DNA of 64,000 nt from DATAZK01 sp963731205 (GTDB taxonomy: Bacteria; Actinomycetota; Actinomycetes; Frankiales; Frankiaceae), in the NCBI GenBank assembly GCA_963731205.1, contig CAVSUJ010000001.1:1364001-1428000 (forward strand). Reading direction: 5' to 3'. Positions 7,750 to 16,561 of this stretch are shown here, piece after piece. The stretch's first letter is position 1; each line of letters opens with the position of its first letter. Under the pieces are notes generated by a model. That model saw nothing but the letters and a program-made list of their open reading frames with translations, ran no database searches and was not told where the DNA came from. A program made the position numbers and the translations under genes.

Positions 7750-7873
7750 CTCGGCTCTCCTCTCCCACGTTTTGCACTCGTGTTGCACGCTGGGGTGTCC
7801 CCTTTGTCCCTACCCGGCTGGCGAAAAGCAATCGCGAGTTGCTAGATGACGTGCCTGCGGGTAGGTCTGTGGC

Positions 7874-9343
7874 ATGCCCACCGAGCAATCCAACGAACAG
7901 CAAGCCCTCGCCGCCGTCCCCAAGCAGCTGCTGATCGGAGGGCAGTGGAGGGACGCCACCGGCGGCAAGACGCTCTCGGTCGAGGATCCGGCCACTGGCG
8001 AGCCACTCTGCGACGTCGCTGACGGGACCCCGCAGGACGCACTCGACGCGCTTGCCGCCGCGGACGAGGCCGCCGCGAGTTGGGCGGCTACGGCGCCGCG
8101 GGAGCGCGGGGAGATCCTGCGCCGCGCGTATCAGGCGATGATCGACCAGCAGGATTCCCTCGCGCTCGTGATGACGCTGGAGATGGGCAAGAGCCTCACC
8201 GAGTCGGCGGGCGAGATCGTCTACGCCGCCGAATTCTTCCGGTGGTTCTCCGAGGAGGCCGTGCGGATCGCCGGGCGCTACTCGACCGAGCCATCGGGCA
8301 AGGGACGGCTGCTGACCATGCAGCAGCCCGTCGGCCCGTGCCTGCTCGTGACCCCCTGGAATTTCCCGGCGGCGATGGGCACCCGCAAGATCGGGCCGGC
8401 GATCGCGGCCGGCTGCACCATGGTGGTCAAGCCCGCCAAACAGACCCCGCTGACCATGCTGGCGCTGGGAGAGATCCTGCGCGACGCGGGCCTGCCTGAC
8501 GGCGTCCTGAACATCATCACCTCGTCCTCGAGCGGCTCGATCGTCAAGCCACTGCTGGAGGATTCGCGGCTGCGCAAGCTGTCGTTCACCGGCTCCACCG
8601 AGGTCGGACGGCTGCTCATGGAGCAGTCCTCCGGACGCCTGCTGCGACTGTCGATGGAGCTCGGCGGCAACGCGCCGTTCGTGGTCTTCGCCGACGCCGA
8701 CATCGACCTCGCCGTCGAGCAGGCGATGGTCGCCAAGATGCGCAACATGGGCGAATCGTGCGTCGCCGCGAACCGTTTCCACGTCGAGGAATCCGTGGCG
8801 GAGGAGTTCACCGCCAAGCTGACGGACAAGATGGCGGCGCTGGTCGTCGGACGCGGCACCGAGCCGGGTCCGCGCGTCGGGCCGCTGATCGACGCGACCC
8901 AGCGCGACAAGGTCGCCGAACTCGTCGACGACGCGACCAAGCGCGGCGCGTCCGTACGCACCGGCGGCAAGCCCGTCGGCGACGCCGGCTACTTCTACGC
9001 CCCGACCGTCCTCGCCGACGTGCCGCCCGACGCCCGGCTTCTGCGCGAGGAGATCTTCGGACCCGTCGCCCCGGTGGCCACCTTCACCACCGAGGAGCAG
9101 GCGCTGTCAGCAGCGAACGACAGCGAGTTCGGGCTGGTGGCCTACGTCTTCACTCGCGACTTCTCGCGTGCCCTGCGGATGGTCGAGGGGCTGCAGACCG
9201 GCATGGTCGGGCTCAACAAAGGCCTGATCTCCAACCCGTCGGCGCCTTTCGGCGGCGTCAAGCAGAGCGGCTTCGGACGTGAGGGCGGCTTCGAGGGCAT
9301 CGAGGAGTACCTGTCGACGAAGTACGTCGGCCTCGACATCTAG
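7874..9343 (+). CDS. gabD: NAD(P)-dependent succinate-semialdehyde dehydrogenase
   Basis: A 489-residue aldehyde dehydrogenase. The cofactor motif is TPWNFP followed by KPAKQTPLTMLALGE, the catalytic Glu is in MELGGNAPFVVF and the nucleophile Cys in NMGESCVAANRF. The C-terminus reads GVKQSGFGREGGFEGIEEYL, typical of the GabD branch (ALDH5). It would oxidise succinate semialdehyde to succinate in GABA degradation, though related enzymes accept other semialdehydes. It is divergent from the PfpI gene and converges on dapE. Confidence 0.9.
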   Translation: MPTEQSNEQQALAAVPKQLLIGGQWRDATGGKTLSVEDPATGEPLCDVADGTPQDALDALAAADEAAASWAATAPRERGEILRRAYQAMIDQQDSLALVMTLEMGKSLTESAGEIVYAAEFFRWFSEEAVRIAGRYSTEPSGKGRLLTMQQPVGPCLLVTPWNFPAAMGTRKIGPAIAAGCTMVVKPAKQTPLTMLALGEILRDAGLPDGVLNIITSSSSGSIVKPLLEDSRLRKLSFTGSTEVGRLLMEQSSGRLLRLSMELGGNAPFVVFADADIDLAVEQAMVAKMRNMGESCVAANRFHVEESVAEEFTAKLTDKMAALVVGRGTEPGPRVGPLIDATQRDKVAELVDDATKRGASVRTGGKPVGDAGYFYAPTVLADVPPDARLLREEIFGPVAPVATFTTEEQALSAANDSEFGLVAYVFTRDFSRALRMVEGLQTGMVGLNKGLISNPSAPFGGVKQSGFGREGGFEGIEEYLSTKYVGLDI

Positions 9344-9355
9344 GACTGGGTCGCG

Positions 9356-10417
9356 TCAGGTCAGGTAGCGGCGCAGCACTTCGGCGACGTGGCTGATGCG
9401 GGTGACGTCGATGGACTCCTCCCTCGTGTGGGCCAGGTTGGGATCGCCGGGTCCGAAGTTGACCGCCGGGATGCCGAGCGCGGCGAACCGGGCGACATCG
9501 GTCCAGCCGAATTTCGCCCGCGGGGGGCCGGCCCCGGCGGCCGTCACGAAGTCACGCGCCGCCGGAGCCTGCAATCCGGGCAGTGCGCCGGGCGCGGAGT
9601 CGACGAGGGTCACGGCGTAAGGCGCGAGCGTCTCCTGGACGTGGGCGAGCGCCTGCTCCTCGCTGCGGTCCGGCGCGAAGCGGAAGTTGATGGAGACCGT
9701 GCACGCGTCAGGCACCACATTGCCTGCGACGCCGCCACTGATCTTCACGGCCGAAAGCCCTTCGCGGTAGCCGCACCCGTCGATGTCGACTTCCCGCGGC
9801 TCGTAGGCGGCGAGGGTAGAAAGTAGCGGCGCCGCAGCATGAATCGCGTTGTCGCCCAGCCAGGAGCGAGCGCTGTGGGCTCGCTTTCCGGGCACGCACA
9901 CCTCGACCCGCAGGGTCCCCTGACAGCCCGCTTCGATGACGCCGTCGGTGGGTTCGAGCAGTACCGCGAGATCTCCGGCGAGCCAGTCGGGATGGTGCTC
10001 GACGAGCCTTCGCAGGCCGTTGCGTGTCGCCTCGACCTCCTCGTTGTCGTAGCACACGAACGTCACGTCGCTGGTCGGCTGGAGCACCGTCGCCGCCAGG
10101 TGCAGCAGCACGGCGACGCCCGACTTCATGTCGGCCGTCCCGCATCCGTGCATGCGCGTGCCGTCCCGGCGCGAGGGCACGTTGTCGACGATGGGCACGG
10201 TGTCGAGGTGGCCGGCCAGGACGACCCGCCGCGCGCGCCCCAGATCGGTGAATGCCACCACCGCGTCACCGTCGCGCACCACCCTCAGGTGCGCCAGCGC
10301 GCGTAACGAATCCTCGACCGCGTCAGCGAGCGGTCCCTCGGCGCCGCTGACGCTCGGGGTGTCGACGAGCGCCGCCGTGAGATCGACCGGATCACCCGCG
10401 AGATCGAGTGCCGTCAC
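9356..10417 (-). CDS. dapE: Succinyl-diaminopimelate desuccinylase
   Basis: A 353-residue M20 metallopeptidase-family enzyme that hydrolyses N-succinyl-LL-2,6-diaminopimelate in lysine and peptidoglycan precursor synthesis. Zinc ligands and catalytic residues are visible in LAGHLDTVPIVDN, GCGTADMKSGVAVLLHLA and VCYDNEEVEATRNG (the EE pair). The dimerisation (lid) domain begins around GCQGTLRVEVCVPG. The GTG start overlaps the TGA of dapD in GTGA, so the two are translationally coupled. Confidence 0.94.
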   Translation of the reverse strand: MTALDLAGDPVDLTAALVDTPSVSGAEGPLADAVEDSLRALAHLRVVRDGDAVVAFTDLGRARRVVLAGHLDTVPIVDNVPSRRDGTRMHGCGTADMKSGVAVLLHLAATVLQPTSDVTFVCYDNEEVEATRNGLRRLVEHHPDWLAGDLAVLLEPTDGVIEAGCQGTLRVEVCVPGKRAHSARSWLGDNAIHAAAPLLSTLAAYEPREVDIDGCGYREGLSAVKISGGVAGNVVPDACTVSINFRFAPDRSEEQALAHVQETLAPYAVTLVDSAPGALPGLQAPAARDFVTAAGAGPPRAKFGWTDVARFAALGIPAVNFGPGDPNLAHTREESIDVTRISHVAEVLRRYLT

Positions 10418-11256
10418 GTGGAGACACCGTGCTCTCGAAGGACGTCGTTCAAGGCGAGCTTGTCGTGGATCTGGCCTTCCGCGAGCGTGCGCAGGACGAG
10501 CAGGCAGGGCATCGCGAACTCGCCGCCCGGGAACGACCGCACCTTGCTCGAGCCGACGACCACGGCCCGCTCGGGTACCTCACCCCGCGGCAGTTCGTCG
10601 CCGCTCGTGGCATCGAAAACCCTTGTGCTGGCGGTAAGAATGCACCCTGCGCCGAGCTTGGCGCCGCGCCGAACCCGGGCGCCGTCGACCACGATGCTGC
10701 GCGAGCCGATGAATGCGTCGTCCTCGATGACCACCGGGATCGCGTTCGGCGGTTCGAGCACTCCGCCGAGCCCGACCCCGCCCGACAGGTGCACCCGCTC
10801 CCCGACCTGCGCGCACGAGCCGACGGTCGCCCAGGTGTCCACCATCGAGCCGGCGCCGACGTAGCCACCGATGTTCACGTAGCTGGGCATCAGGACCACC
10901 CCGGGTGCCATGTACGAGCCCCACCGCGCGATCGCGCCGGGCACGACACGTACTCCGTCGAAGCGGGTCTTCAGCGGCATCCGGTCGTGGTACTGGAAGT
11001 CACCCGCCGCCGACTCACCCATCTCGAGCACCTTGAACGACAGCAGGATGGCCCGCTTGGCCCGCTCGTCGACCACGACCTCATTGGTTGTCGGGTCGAC
11101 CGACGCCGCGCGCGCCTCGCCCGCGTCGAGCTGGTCGACGGCAGCGATGACGATCTTGCGAGCGTCCTCGTCCTTTGGGCTCAATCCGTCGCGGCGCTCC
11201 CACAGCTCGTCGATGGCGGCGTCGATCGGACTGGAAGTGGCGTTAGGCGTGCTCAT
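10414..11256 (-). CDS. dapD: 2,3,4,5-tetrahydropyridine-2,6-dicarboxylate N-succinyltransferase
   Basis: A 280-residue DapD. The C-terminal half is a left-handed beta-helix with hexapeptide repeats (SYVNIGGYVGAGSMVDTWAT, then VGSCAQVGERVHLSGGVGLG), ending with the catalytic/CoA-binding region. It transfers succinate from succinyl-CoA to tetrahydrodipicolinate. The ATG at 11256 (MSTPNATSSP) gives the normal family length; the frame stays open upstream over rarD only because of codon bias. It is coupled to dapE by overlap. A divergent rarD gene begins about 100 bp upstream. Confidence 0.93.
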   Translation of the reverse strand: MSTPNATSSPIDAAIDELWERRDGLSPKDEDARKIVIAAVDQLDAGEARAASVDPTTNEVVVDERAKRAILLSFKVLEMGESAAGDFQYHDRMPLKTRFDGVRVVPGAIARWGSYMAPGVVLMPSYVNIGGYVGAGSMVDTWATVGSCAQVGERVHLSGGVGLGGVLEPPNAIPVVIEDDAFIGSRSIVVDGARVRRGAKLGAGCILTASTRVFDATSGDELPRGEVPERAVVVGSSKVRSFPGGEFAMPCLLVLRTLAEGQIHDKLALNDVLREHGVST

Positions 11257-11358
11257 GCTCCCGACCCTATTTCGCGGGCCCGGCCGCTGGACATGCGGCA
11301 ACTGCAGGCCAATTCCTCTCGCGACCAGGCCACCCTTACCCGTAGCGTGGTGGTTGCC

Positions 11359-12285
11359 ATGAACGACGATCGCCGGGGCGTCCTTTTCGGGATCGGCGCG
11401 TACGCGATCTGGGGGCTCTTCCCGCTCTACTTCCCGCTGCTCGAGCCCGCCGGTTCCGGTGAGATCCTCGCCCATCGCTGCTTCTGGAGCCTGGTCGCCG
11501 TAGCTCTGGTGCTGACGATCCGGCGGCAGTGGGCATGGGTGCGCCCGGCGCTCGCCGACCGGCGCCGGCTCGGTCTGCTCGCAGTGGCCGCAATACTCCT
11601 GGCGGTCAACTGGGGCGTCTACATCTACGGCGTCAATTCCCACCAGGTCGTCGAGACCGCGCTTGGCTACTTCATCAACCCGCTCATCACCGTGATGCTC
11701 GGCGTGATCGTGCTCCGCGAGCGACTGTCGCCCACCGGCTGGGCGGCGGTGGGCCTCGCCGGATGCGCCGTCGCCGTGCTGACGATCAGCTACGGCCACC
11801 TTCCGTACATCGCGCTGATCCTCGCGTTCTCGTTCGCCGGCTACGGCTTCCTGAAGAAGCGGGTCGGGGCGCCGGCGCTGGAGGGGCTGACGGTCGAGAC
11901 GACGGTTCTCGCCATGCCCGCGCTGATCTTCATCGTCGTGCTCGGAATCACCGGAAAGGGCACGTTCGGGCACGGCGTGGGCCACAGCGCGACCCTGATG
12001 AGCGCCGGCGTGGTCACGGCCATTCCGCTGCTGCTCTTCGGCGCCGCCGCCACCCGCGTCTCGCTGACAACCATGGGGATCCTTCAGTACCTCACGCCGA
12101 CGCTGCAGTTCCTGGTCGGCGTCGTGATCCGGCACGAGCCGCTGCCCACGGAGCGGCTCATCGGCTTCATCCTGATCTGGGCGGCGCTGGTCGTCTTCTC
12201 GTTCGGCGGTGCGCGCGACAGGCGCAGACGCCTAGCTGCTGAGCCGAGTCCCGACCTGAGCGACGCGCTCATCGCCGGCGGTTAG
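11359..12285 (+). CDS. rarD: EamA/RarD family transporter
   Basis: A 308-residue inner-membrane protein with about ten predicted hydrophobic helices. It begins MNDDRRGVLFGIGAYAIWGL and contains NWGVYIYGVNSHQVVETALG and GYFINPLITVMLGVIVLRER, signatures of the RarD branch of the EamA/DMT superfamily. RarD was named for chloramphenicol sensitivity; the substrates are unknown. It is divergent from dapD and overlaps the 3' end of convergent dapC by 54 bp. ATG 11359 is the preferred start; upstream in-frame starts lie over non-hydrophobic sequence. Confidence 0.92.
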   Translation: MNDDRRGVLFGIGAYAIWGLFPLYFPLLEPAGSGEILAHRCFWSLVAVALVLTIRRQWAWVRPALADRRRLGLLAVAAILLAVNWGVYIYGVNSHQVVETALGYFINPLITVMLGVIVLRERLSPTGWAAVGLAGCAVAVLTISYGHLPYIALILAFSFAGYGFLKKRVGAPALEGLTVETTVLAMPALIFIVVLGITGKGTFGHGVGHSATLMSAGVVTAIPLLLFGAAATRVSLTTMGILQYLTPTLQFLVGVVIRHEPLPTERLIGFILIWAALVVFSFGGARDRRRRLAAEPSPDLSDALIAGG

Positions 12286-13332
12286 CGCGACCCGCACGAA
12301 CGACTGGCCCGCCGCGCCGTAGAACTCCCCCGGTGCCACCAGGATGCCGTGCGACGCGAGCCATTCGACGGTCGTCCAACAGTCCTCGCCACGGGTCGCC
12401 CACAGATAGAGCCCGCCCGCGCTGTGCTCGATCCGAAAGCCCGCGGCCTCGAGCGCCGGACGGAGCACGTCACGTCGCCGGGCGTACCGCTCCCGCTGCA
12501 CGGCGACGTGGGCATCATCCCCGAGCGCGGCCACCATCGCCGCCTGCACCGGATCCGGGACGATGAGGCCGGCGTGCTTGCGCACCTCGAGCAGTGCCGC
12601 CACCAGGGCGGGATCACCGGCGATCCAGGCTGCGCGGTAGCCGGCGAGGTTGGAACGCTTCGACAGCGAATGCACCGCGAGCAGCCCGGTGGCATCGCCG
12701 CCGCACACCCGCGGGTCGAGGATGCTGACCGGCTCGGCGTCCCAACCCAGCTCGAAGTAGCACTCGTCGCTGACGACAATCGTGCCGCGTTCACGAGCCC
12801 ACTCGACGATCTTCGCGAGGTGCTCGGCAGGCAGCACCTGACCGGTCGGATTGGCGGGCGAATTGACCCAGAGCAGCCGGATGCGCGCCGGTCCGAGCTC
12901 GACCAGGCTCCCGTACGTCACCGGCGTGGCACCGGCCAGCAGGGCTCCCACGGCGTAGGTCGGATAGGCGAGGGCCGGGAGGGCAATCGTCTCGCCGGCA
13001 CCAATCCCGAGCAGCGACGGCAGTAGCGCCACCAGCTCTTTGCTACCCACGGTCGGCAGCACGCCGATCCCCTGCGGCGCCCCGAGCCGGCGTATCGACC
13101 AGCTGGTGAGGGCCTCGCGCAGCTCAGGCGTGCCCGCCGTCAGCGGGTAGCCGGGCGCGTCCGACGCAGCGCGCAGGGCTTCCTGCACGACCTCAGGGGT
13201 CGGGTCGACCGGCGTGCCGACGGAGAGGTCGACGATTCCGCCGGGATGAGCGCGAGCCTTCTCGGCGTACGGGACGAGCCGGTCCCACGGAAAGTCAGGA
13301 AGGGACCGGCTAGGGACGCTGATCGCGGCTAT
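12232..13332 (-). CDS. dapC: N-succinyldiaminopimelate aminotransferase, with no canonical start codon
   Basis: A complete class I aminotransferase frame of about 362 residues for step six of lysine/DAP synthesis. The N-terminal family sequence SLPDFPWDRLVPYAEKARA and IVDLSVGTPVDP is present, and so is the PLP lysine region HSLSKRSNLAGYRAAWIAG. The frame has no ATG, GTG or TTG between the upstream stop and GTG 13188, which would remove about 43 conserved residues. ATA 13332 lies 8 bases after AGGAG and overlaps the fdxC stop; ATC 13323 is another option. An ATG at 13339 is in another frame and meets TAG after CCC (13315-13310). The gene follows fdxC as in other actinobacteria. Coordinates use the ATA as an upper limit. 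Confidence 0.8.
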   Translation of the reverse strand: MAAISVPSRSLPDFPWDRLVPYAEKARAHPGGIVDLSVGTPVDPTPEVVQEALRAASDAPGYPLTAGTPELREALTSWSIRRLGAPQGIGVLPTVGSKELVALLPSLLGIGAGETIALPALAYPTYAVGALLAGATPVTYGSLVELGPARIRLLWVNSPANPTGQVLPAEHLAKIVEWARERGTIVVSDECYFELGWDAEPVSILDPRVCGGDATGLLAVHSLSKRSNLAGYRAAWIAGDPALVAALLEVRKHAGLIVPDPVQAAMVAALGDDAHVAVQRERYARRRDVLRPALEAAGFRIEHSAGGLYLWATRGEDCWTTVEWLASHGILVAPGEFYGAAGQSFVRVALTAGDERVAQVGTRLSS

Positions 13333-13652
13333 TCGTCATGCTCCTGCGGCGGGAGGGCGGCCACGAGCGGGGCATCAGAATCGATCAGACCGATCTTCGA
13401 CGCGCCACCCGGCGAACCGATCTCGGCGAAGAAGACGACGTTGGCCTCGGTGTAGGCCTTCCACTGCTCCGGGACATCGTCCTCGTAGTAGATCGCCTCG
13501 ACCGGGCAGACCGGCTCGCAGGCTCCGCAGTCAACGCACTCGTCGGGCTGGATGTAGAGCATCCGGTTGCCCTCGTAAATGCAGTCGACTGGGCACTCTT
13601 CGATGCACGCCTTGTCCTTGAGATCCACACAGGTCTCGGCGATGACGTAGGT
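13329..13652 (-). CDS. fdxC: 7Fe ferredoxin (3Fe-4S/4Fe-4S)
   Basis: A 107-residue ferredoxin beginning MTYVIAETCVDLKDKACIEE (GTG start at 13652 with GGAGGAG just upstream). The second cluster motif CVDCGACEPVCP (CxxCxxCxxxCP) and the first-cluster cysteines CIEECPVDCIYEG are those of the actinobacterial FdxC/FdxA 7Fe type. It transfers electrons in the cytoplasm, possibly to a P450 or other redox partner. It sits immediately before dapC, as in M. tuberculosis Rv1177-Rv1178. The acidic C-terminus ends PPQEHDE. Confidence 0.92.
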   Translation of the reverse strand, partial: TYVIAETCVDLKDKACIEECPVDCIYEGNRMLYIQPDECVDCGACEPVCPVEAIYYEDDVPEQWKAYTEANVVFFAEIGSPGGASKIGLIDSDAPLVAALPPQEHDE

Positions 13653-13854
13653 CACCGGTGCTCCTCCAGGCTCGTTGCTTTTCACCAGTATGCGTCAGCG
13701 GGGCCGCGCTCCCGTGACCGGTTCGTTGATCAGTCCATTCTGCTGCCCCCACCATCGCCCATCGGGGGCTGGGTATGAGCTGAACGCCACACCTGCATCA
13801 CAGCCTGCGCGCGCCACGCGACGCTTCGCGGCTTTCGGGCGTTACCGTCGCGCG

Positions 13855-14469
13855 GTGGACCGCCTCGTTTGGATCGATTGCGAGATGACCGGGCTCGACC
13901 TGTCTCGCGACCTGCTGCTCGAGGTGGCGTGCCTGGTGACCGACGGTGAGCTGAATCAGATCGGCGACGGCATCGACCTGGTGATCTCGGCGCCGGAGCA
14001 GGCGCTGCGCGAGATGGATCCGGTCGTCGTTGCGATGCACCGGGACTCCGGGCTGGACAAGGCGGTGCTCGCATCGACCCTCACGCTCGCCGACGCCCAG
14101 ACGCAGGTACTCGATTTCGTACGCCAGCACGTGCCGGAAGCCCGAAAAGCGCCGCTCTGCGGTAATTCGATCGCCACCGACCGCGGTTTTCTCGCCCGCG
14201 ACATGCCCGAGCTGGACGCCCACCTGCACTACCGGATGGTCGACGTCTCCTCGGTGAAGGAGCTGGCCCGGCGCTGGTACCCGCGGGCGTACTACGCCTC
14301 GCCGGGCAAGCGCGGCGGCCACCGCGCGCTCGCCGACATCCTGGAGAGCGTCGAGGAGCTGCGCTACTACCGTGAGGCGATCTTCGTGCCGCAGCCGGGC
14401 CCGACGAGCGACCAGGCGAAGGCGATCGCGTCACGGATCCGCGGCGAAATCACGCCGCCGCCCGACTGA
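13855..14469 (+). CDS. orn: Oligoribonuclease
   Basis: A 204-residue DEDDh 3'-5' exoribonuclease that degrades 2-5-nt RNA, including pGpG from c-di-GMP breakdown. The motifs are WIDCEMTGLD (Exo I), LCGNSIATDRGFL (Exo II) and HRALADILESVEELRYYR (Exo III with the catalytic His and Asp). GTG 13855 starts the protein at VDRLVWIDCE, the normal family N-terminus. tRNA-His lies downstream beyond a DUF222 gene, whereas in M. tuberculosis orn and the tRNA-His gene are neighbours. The 3' end overlaps the convergent DUF222 gene by 20 bp. Confidence 0.95.
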   Translation: MDRLVWIDCEMTGLDLSRDLLLEVACLVTDGELNQIGDGIDLVISAPEQALREMDPVVVAMHRDSGLDKAVLASTLTLADAQTQVLDFVRQHVPEARKAPLCGNSIATDRGFLARDMPELDAHLHYRMVDVSSVKELARRWYPRAYYASPGKRGGHRALADILESVEELRYYREAIFVPQPGPTSDQAKAIASRIRGEITPPPD

Positions 14470-15829
14470 GCGTCTCGGCGCGGCGCAGCAGGACCTCCAC
14501 CGCGTAGTGCAGGTCGAGGGGCCGATCGTCGGGGACGGGACGAATCGTGTCGGCAGTGACGTGACGGCCATCGTCAAGGTGGTCGGCCGGCCCCCAGGGC
14601 GGTTGATTCCGCTCGGGGACGGGCTCGCCCGCTCGCGTGGCCACGTGCAGTACGCGGCTCCTTGGATCGAGGGTCAGCTGGATCTGCTGGCGATGGATGG
14701 TCAGATGGTGCTGCTCGCAGACCAGGATCAGATTCGCCAGGTCGGTTCGGCCTCCCAGCACCCACTGCAGGACGTGGTGGGCATGGAGCCGCTGTGTGCG
14801 ACTGCAACCGGGATAGCGGCATCGCTCTCCGTCGATGCTGGCGAGTAGGTCACGTAGGCGCTGGTGCGGCTCCCGACGGCTCCGGCCCGCGTCGTAACGG
14901 GTGAGATCGCTTCTTCGAAGGCGGCGGAGATTTGTGCCTTCCGCGAGAGTGAGCCTTTCGTGGGCGGCGACCTTCGGAGGCAGCAGCTCGCCGTCGGGGA
15001 GGCGCACCCACCCTGAAAGCGGATCGACATGGCAGACGAGCTTGGCTCGATCGTGCCTCACCCGCTTCGGCCGCACCCGCGCCCGCTGGTTCAGATAGTT
15101 CTTTGCCAGCGCTAGAAAACCCGCCCCTTTCGATGCCCGCGGCGGCCCAGATTCCTCCGCGGAAGAATCCTTGGGCGCCGACTTCGGAGTGTCGGCGTCG
15201 AGGTCAGCACACGCTGCTTCGAGCGCCGCGAGCAGCACCTGACCGGGCGCGGCGGGAAGCCGCAGCGTGATCAGCAGGTCGCCGTCAGCGTCATAACGCA
15301 CACTCGCTCGCGGCTTTTGCTCAGCCGGCGGTTCCCCTGCCTTGCGTCTGCGATCGTCTTCGGCGAACCTCGCTGCCCGCCGCATGCCTCCCGCCAAGCG
15401 CTCGAGCTGCGCACCGGAGGCATGGTGCGCGAGGTCCAGGTAGGACTGTTCGTCGCCGTCTATCGGCATCCGAGTCAGCGCACGCACCTGGCTGTAGGAA
15501 ACCCGGCCGGCCTGGAACGCAGCGAACACCAGCGGAAGGCTGCGCAACGCCCGGGCGACCCGCAGGCGCTCATAGGCCGCCGATGCTCCCATCCCCAACC
15601 GCCAGGAAAGCCAGGACTGGCACGAACCGATCCCCTCTTCCACCCAGGCCCGACGGGCGTCCAACTCCCCGATGTATGCCAACAAGCGAGCTTCGCCTGC
15701 TGCGACGCGGCCGGCCCAGATGGACAGCCGCTCCTTGACCTGCCCGTCGGACAGCTCGGCCAGCCCGTCGAAGGTCAGATCGGGCGGCTCGATGGATTGG
15801 ACGCGGGACAGCTCGCGTATTGAGTTCAT
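14450..15829 (-). CDS. DUF222 / HNH endonuclease domain protein (13E12-like)
   Basis: A 459-residue protein. The N-terminal half is a DUF222 helical domain (SWLSWRLGMGASAAYERLRV, then YSQVRALTRMP). The C-terminus is an HNH nuclease: CRYPGCSRTQRLHAHHVLQW, then GGRTDLANLILVCEQHHLTIH, with the zinc-binding CxxC and catalytic HH and N. Such 13E12-type genes occur in many copies in actinobacterial genomes and are regarded as selfish or mobile-associated, though their activity is not established. It interrupts the orn/tRNA-His neighbourhood and overlaps the orn 3' end. Confidence 0.9.
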   Translation of the reverse strand: MNSIRELSRVQSIEPPDLTFDGLAELSDGQVKERLSIWAGRVAAGEARLLAYIGELDARRAWVEEGIGSCQSWLSWRLGMGASAAYERLRVARALRSLPLVFAAFQAGRVSYSQVRALTRMPIDGDEQSYLDLAHHASGAQLERLAGGMRRAARFAEDDRRRKAGEPPAEQKPRASVRYDADGDLLITLRLPAAPGQVLLAALEAACADLDADTPKSAPKDSSAEESGPPRASKGAGFLALAKNYLNQRARVRPKRVRHDRAKLVCHVDPLSGWVRLPDGELLPPKVAAHERLTLAEGTNLRRLRRSDLTRYDAGRSRREPHQRLRDLLASIDGERCRYPGCSRTQRLHAHHVLQWVLGGRTDLANLILVCEQHHLTIHRQQIQLTLDPRSRVLHVATRAGEPVPERNQPPWGPADHLDDGRHVTADTIRPVPDDRPLDLHYAVEVLLRRAETLSRAAA

Positions 15830-16011
15830 GGTCGAACACTAGTTCGAGCGTACCGACAAAATCGGCGCCTTGCCGAAGGGCCCACGAGAGCTGAATTCCT
15901 CCGCGGAAGAATGCCGAGCAAAGCCGTCCACCTACTCCCCACGCGGCAGGGGTTCGGCCCGGATAGACTGTGCGAGGCTCGCACGGCGGTGACGCCGAGT
16001 GACCACACACG

Positions 16012-16087
16012 GTGGGTGTAGCTCAGTTGGCAGAGCACCGGGTTGTGATCCCGGGTGTCGCGGGTTCAAGTCCCGTCACTCACCCCA
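16012..16087 (+). tRNA. tRNA-His (anticodon GTG)
   Basis: A complete cloverleaf. The acceptor GTGGGTG pairs with CACTCAC (one G-U), the D arm is GCTCAGTTGGCAGAGC, the anticodon stem-loop is CCGGGTTGTGATCCCGG with GTG, and the T arm is CGGGTTCAAGTCCCG. Discriminator C (16084) and an encoded CCA (16085-16087) follow. G at 16011 can be the extra G-1 typical of tRNA-His. Its 3' 25 bp are repeated at 18090-18114. Confidence 0.96.
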
Positions 16088-16088
16088 A
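16064..16088 (+). repeat. attL-like direct repeat (copy 1, inside tRNA-His)
   Basis: A 25-bp sequence beginning at the T-loop GTTC of tRNA-His and ending two bases after CCA; identical to 18090-18114. Confidence 0.9.
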
Positions 16089-16289
16089 GATCAACAGGTT
16101 TCTGACCTGCAACCGCGGACCACTGGCGCTATCCGTGTAGATACGAGTACGTACCGCGATTCGCTGATCAGGCCTCGCCCTCGCGCGCTCAGTCGCGCTC
16201 ACTTCCATCGTTTCGATGCTGATTTCCTGAGCTTGGTTGCCAGTTCCACCTGGTCGGAGCATCCAAATGCGGGCGAAGCGCGTCCTCGA

Positions 16290-16535
16290 TCACGCCAACG
16301 GTGAAGGCTTGGATGAGGCCGGAGTTTCCTCAAAGATCACGCGCGTGGTGCCTGTCTGAGAACTAACAGCAACGTCGCAATATGGGATGTACGACGCGAC
16401 GATGCCAACGAGGTAGCAGGAAGCCACCGGCTTGGTGTCGCCGACCGAGGTCATCTCGGGCCTGTTGAATATGCGGACCCCGCTGTTGCCGGGGAGGGCA
16501 GAGCCATCAATCGTGAACGCGGCACTGGGATCCGC
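16290..16535 (-). pseudogene. C-terminal fragment of a trypsin-like serine peptidase
   Basis: An open frame of 81 codons preceded by a TAG and without its own good start. The translation contains FTIDGSALPGNSG, the serine-nucleophile loop (GNSG) of S1-type peptidases, then VASCYLVGIVASYIPYCDVA and a final RVIFEETPASS, the usual C-terminal strands of small bacterial trypsin-like proteins. The catalytic His and Asp regions are absent, so this is a 3' remnant; an internal ATG (16454) would give only 53 residues. The residue after GNSG is V rather than the usual G/S, another sign of decay. It lies inside the tRNA-His element, between the left repeat and the small membrane gene. Confidence 0.55.
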
Positions 16536-16561
16536 CTAGGCCGGGTGGGCGCTCTTTGCCA

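Noticed and set aside
10408..11358. Plus-strand extension of the rarD frame opposite dapD
   Set aside because: No membrane character or family; the transporter begins at 11359.
12232..13332. dapC as a pseudogene
   Set aside because: Only the start is unusual; all motifs and the length are intact and the pathway needs it.
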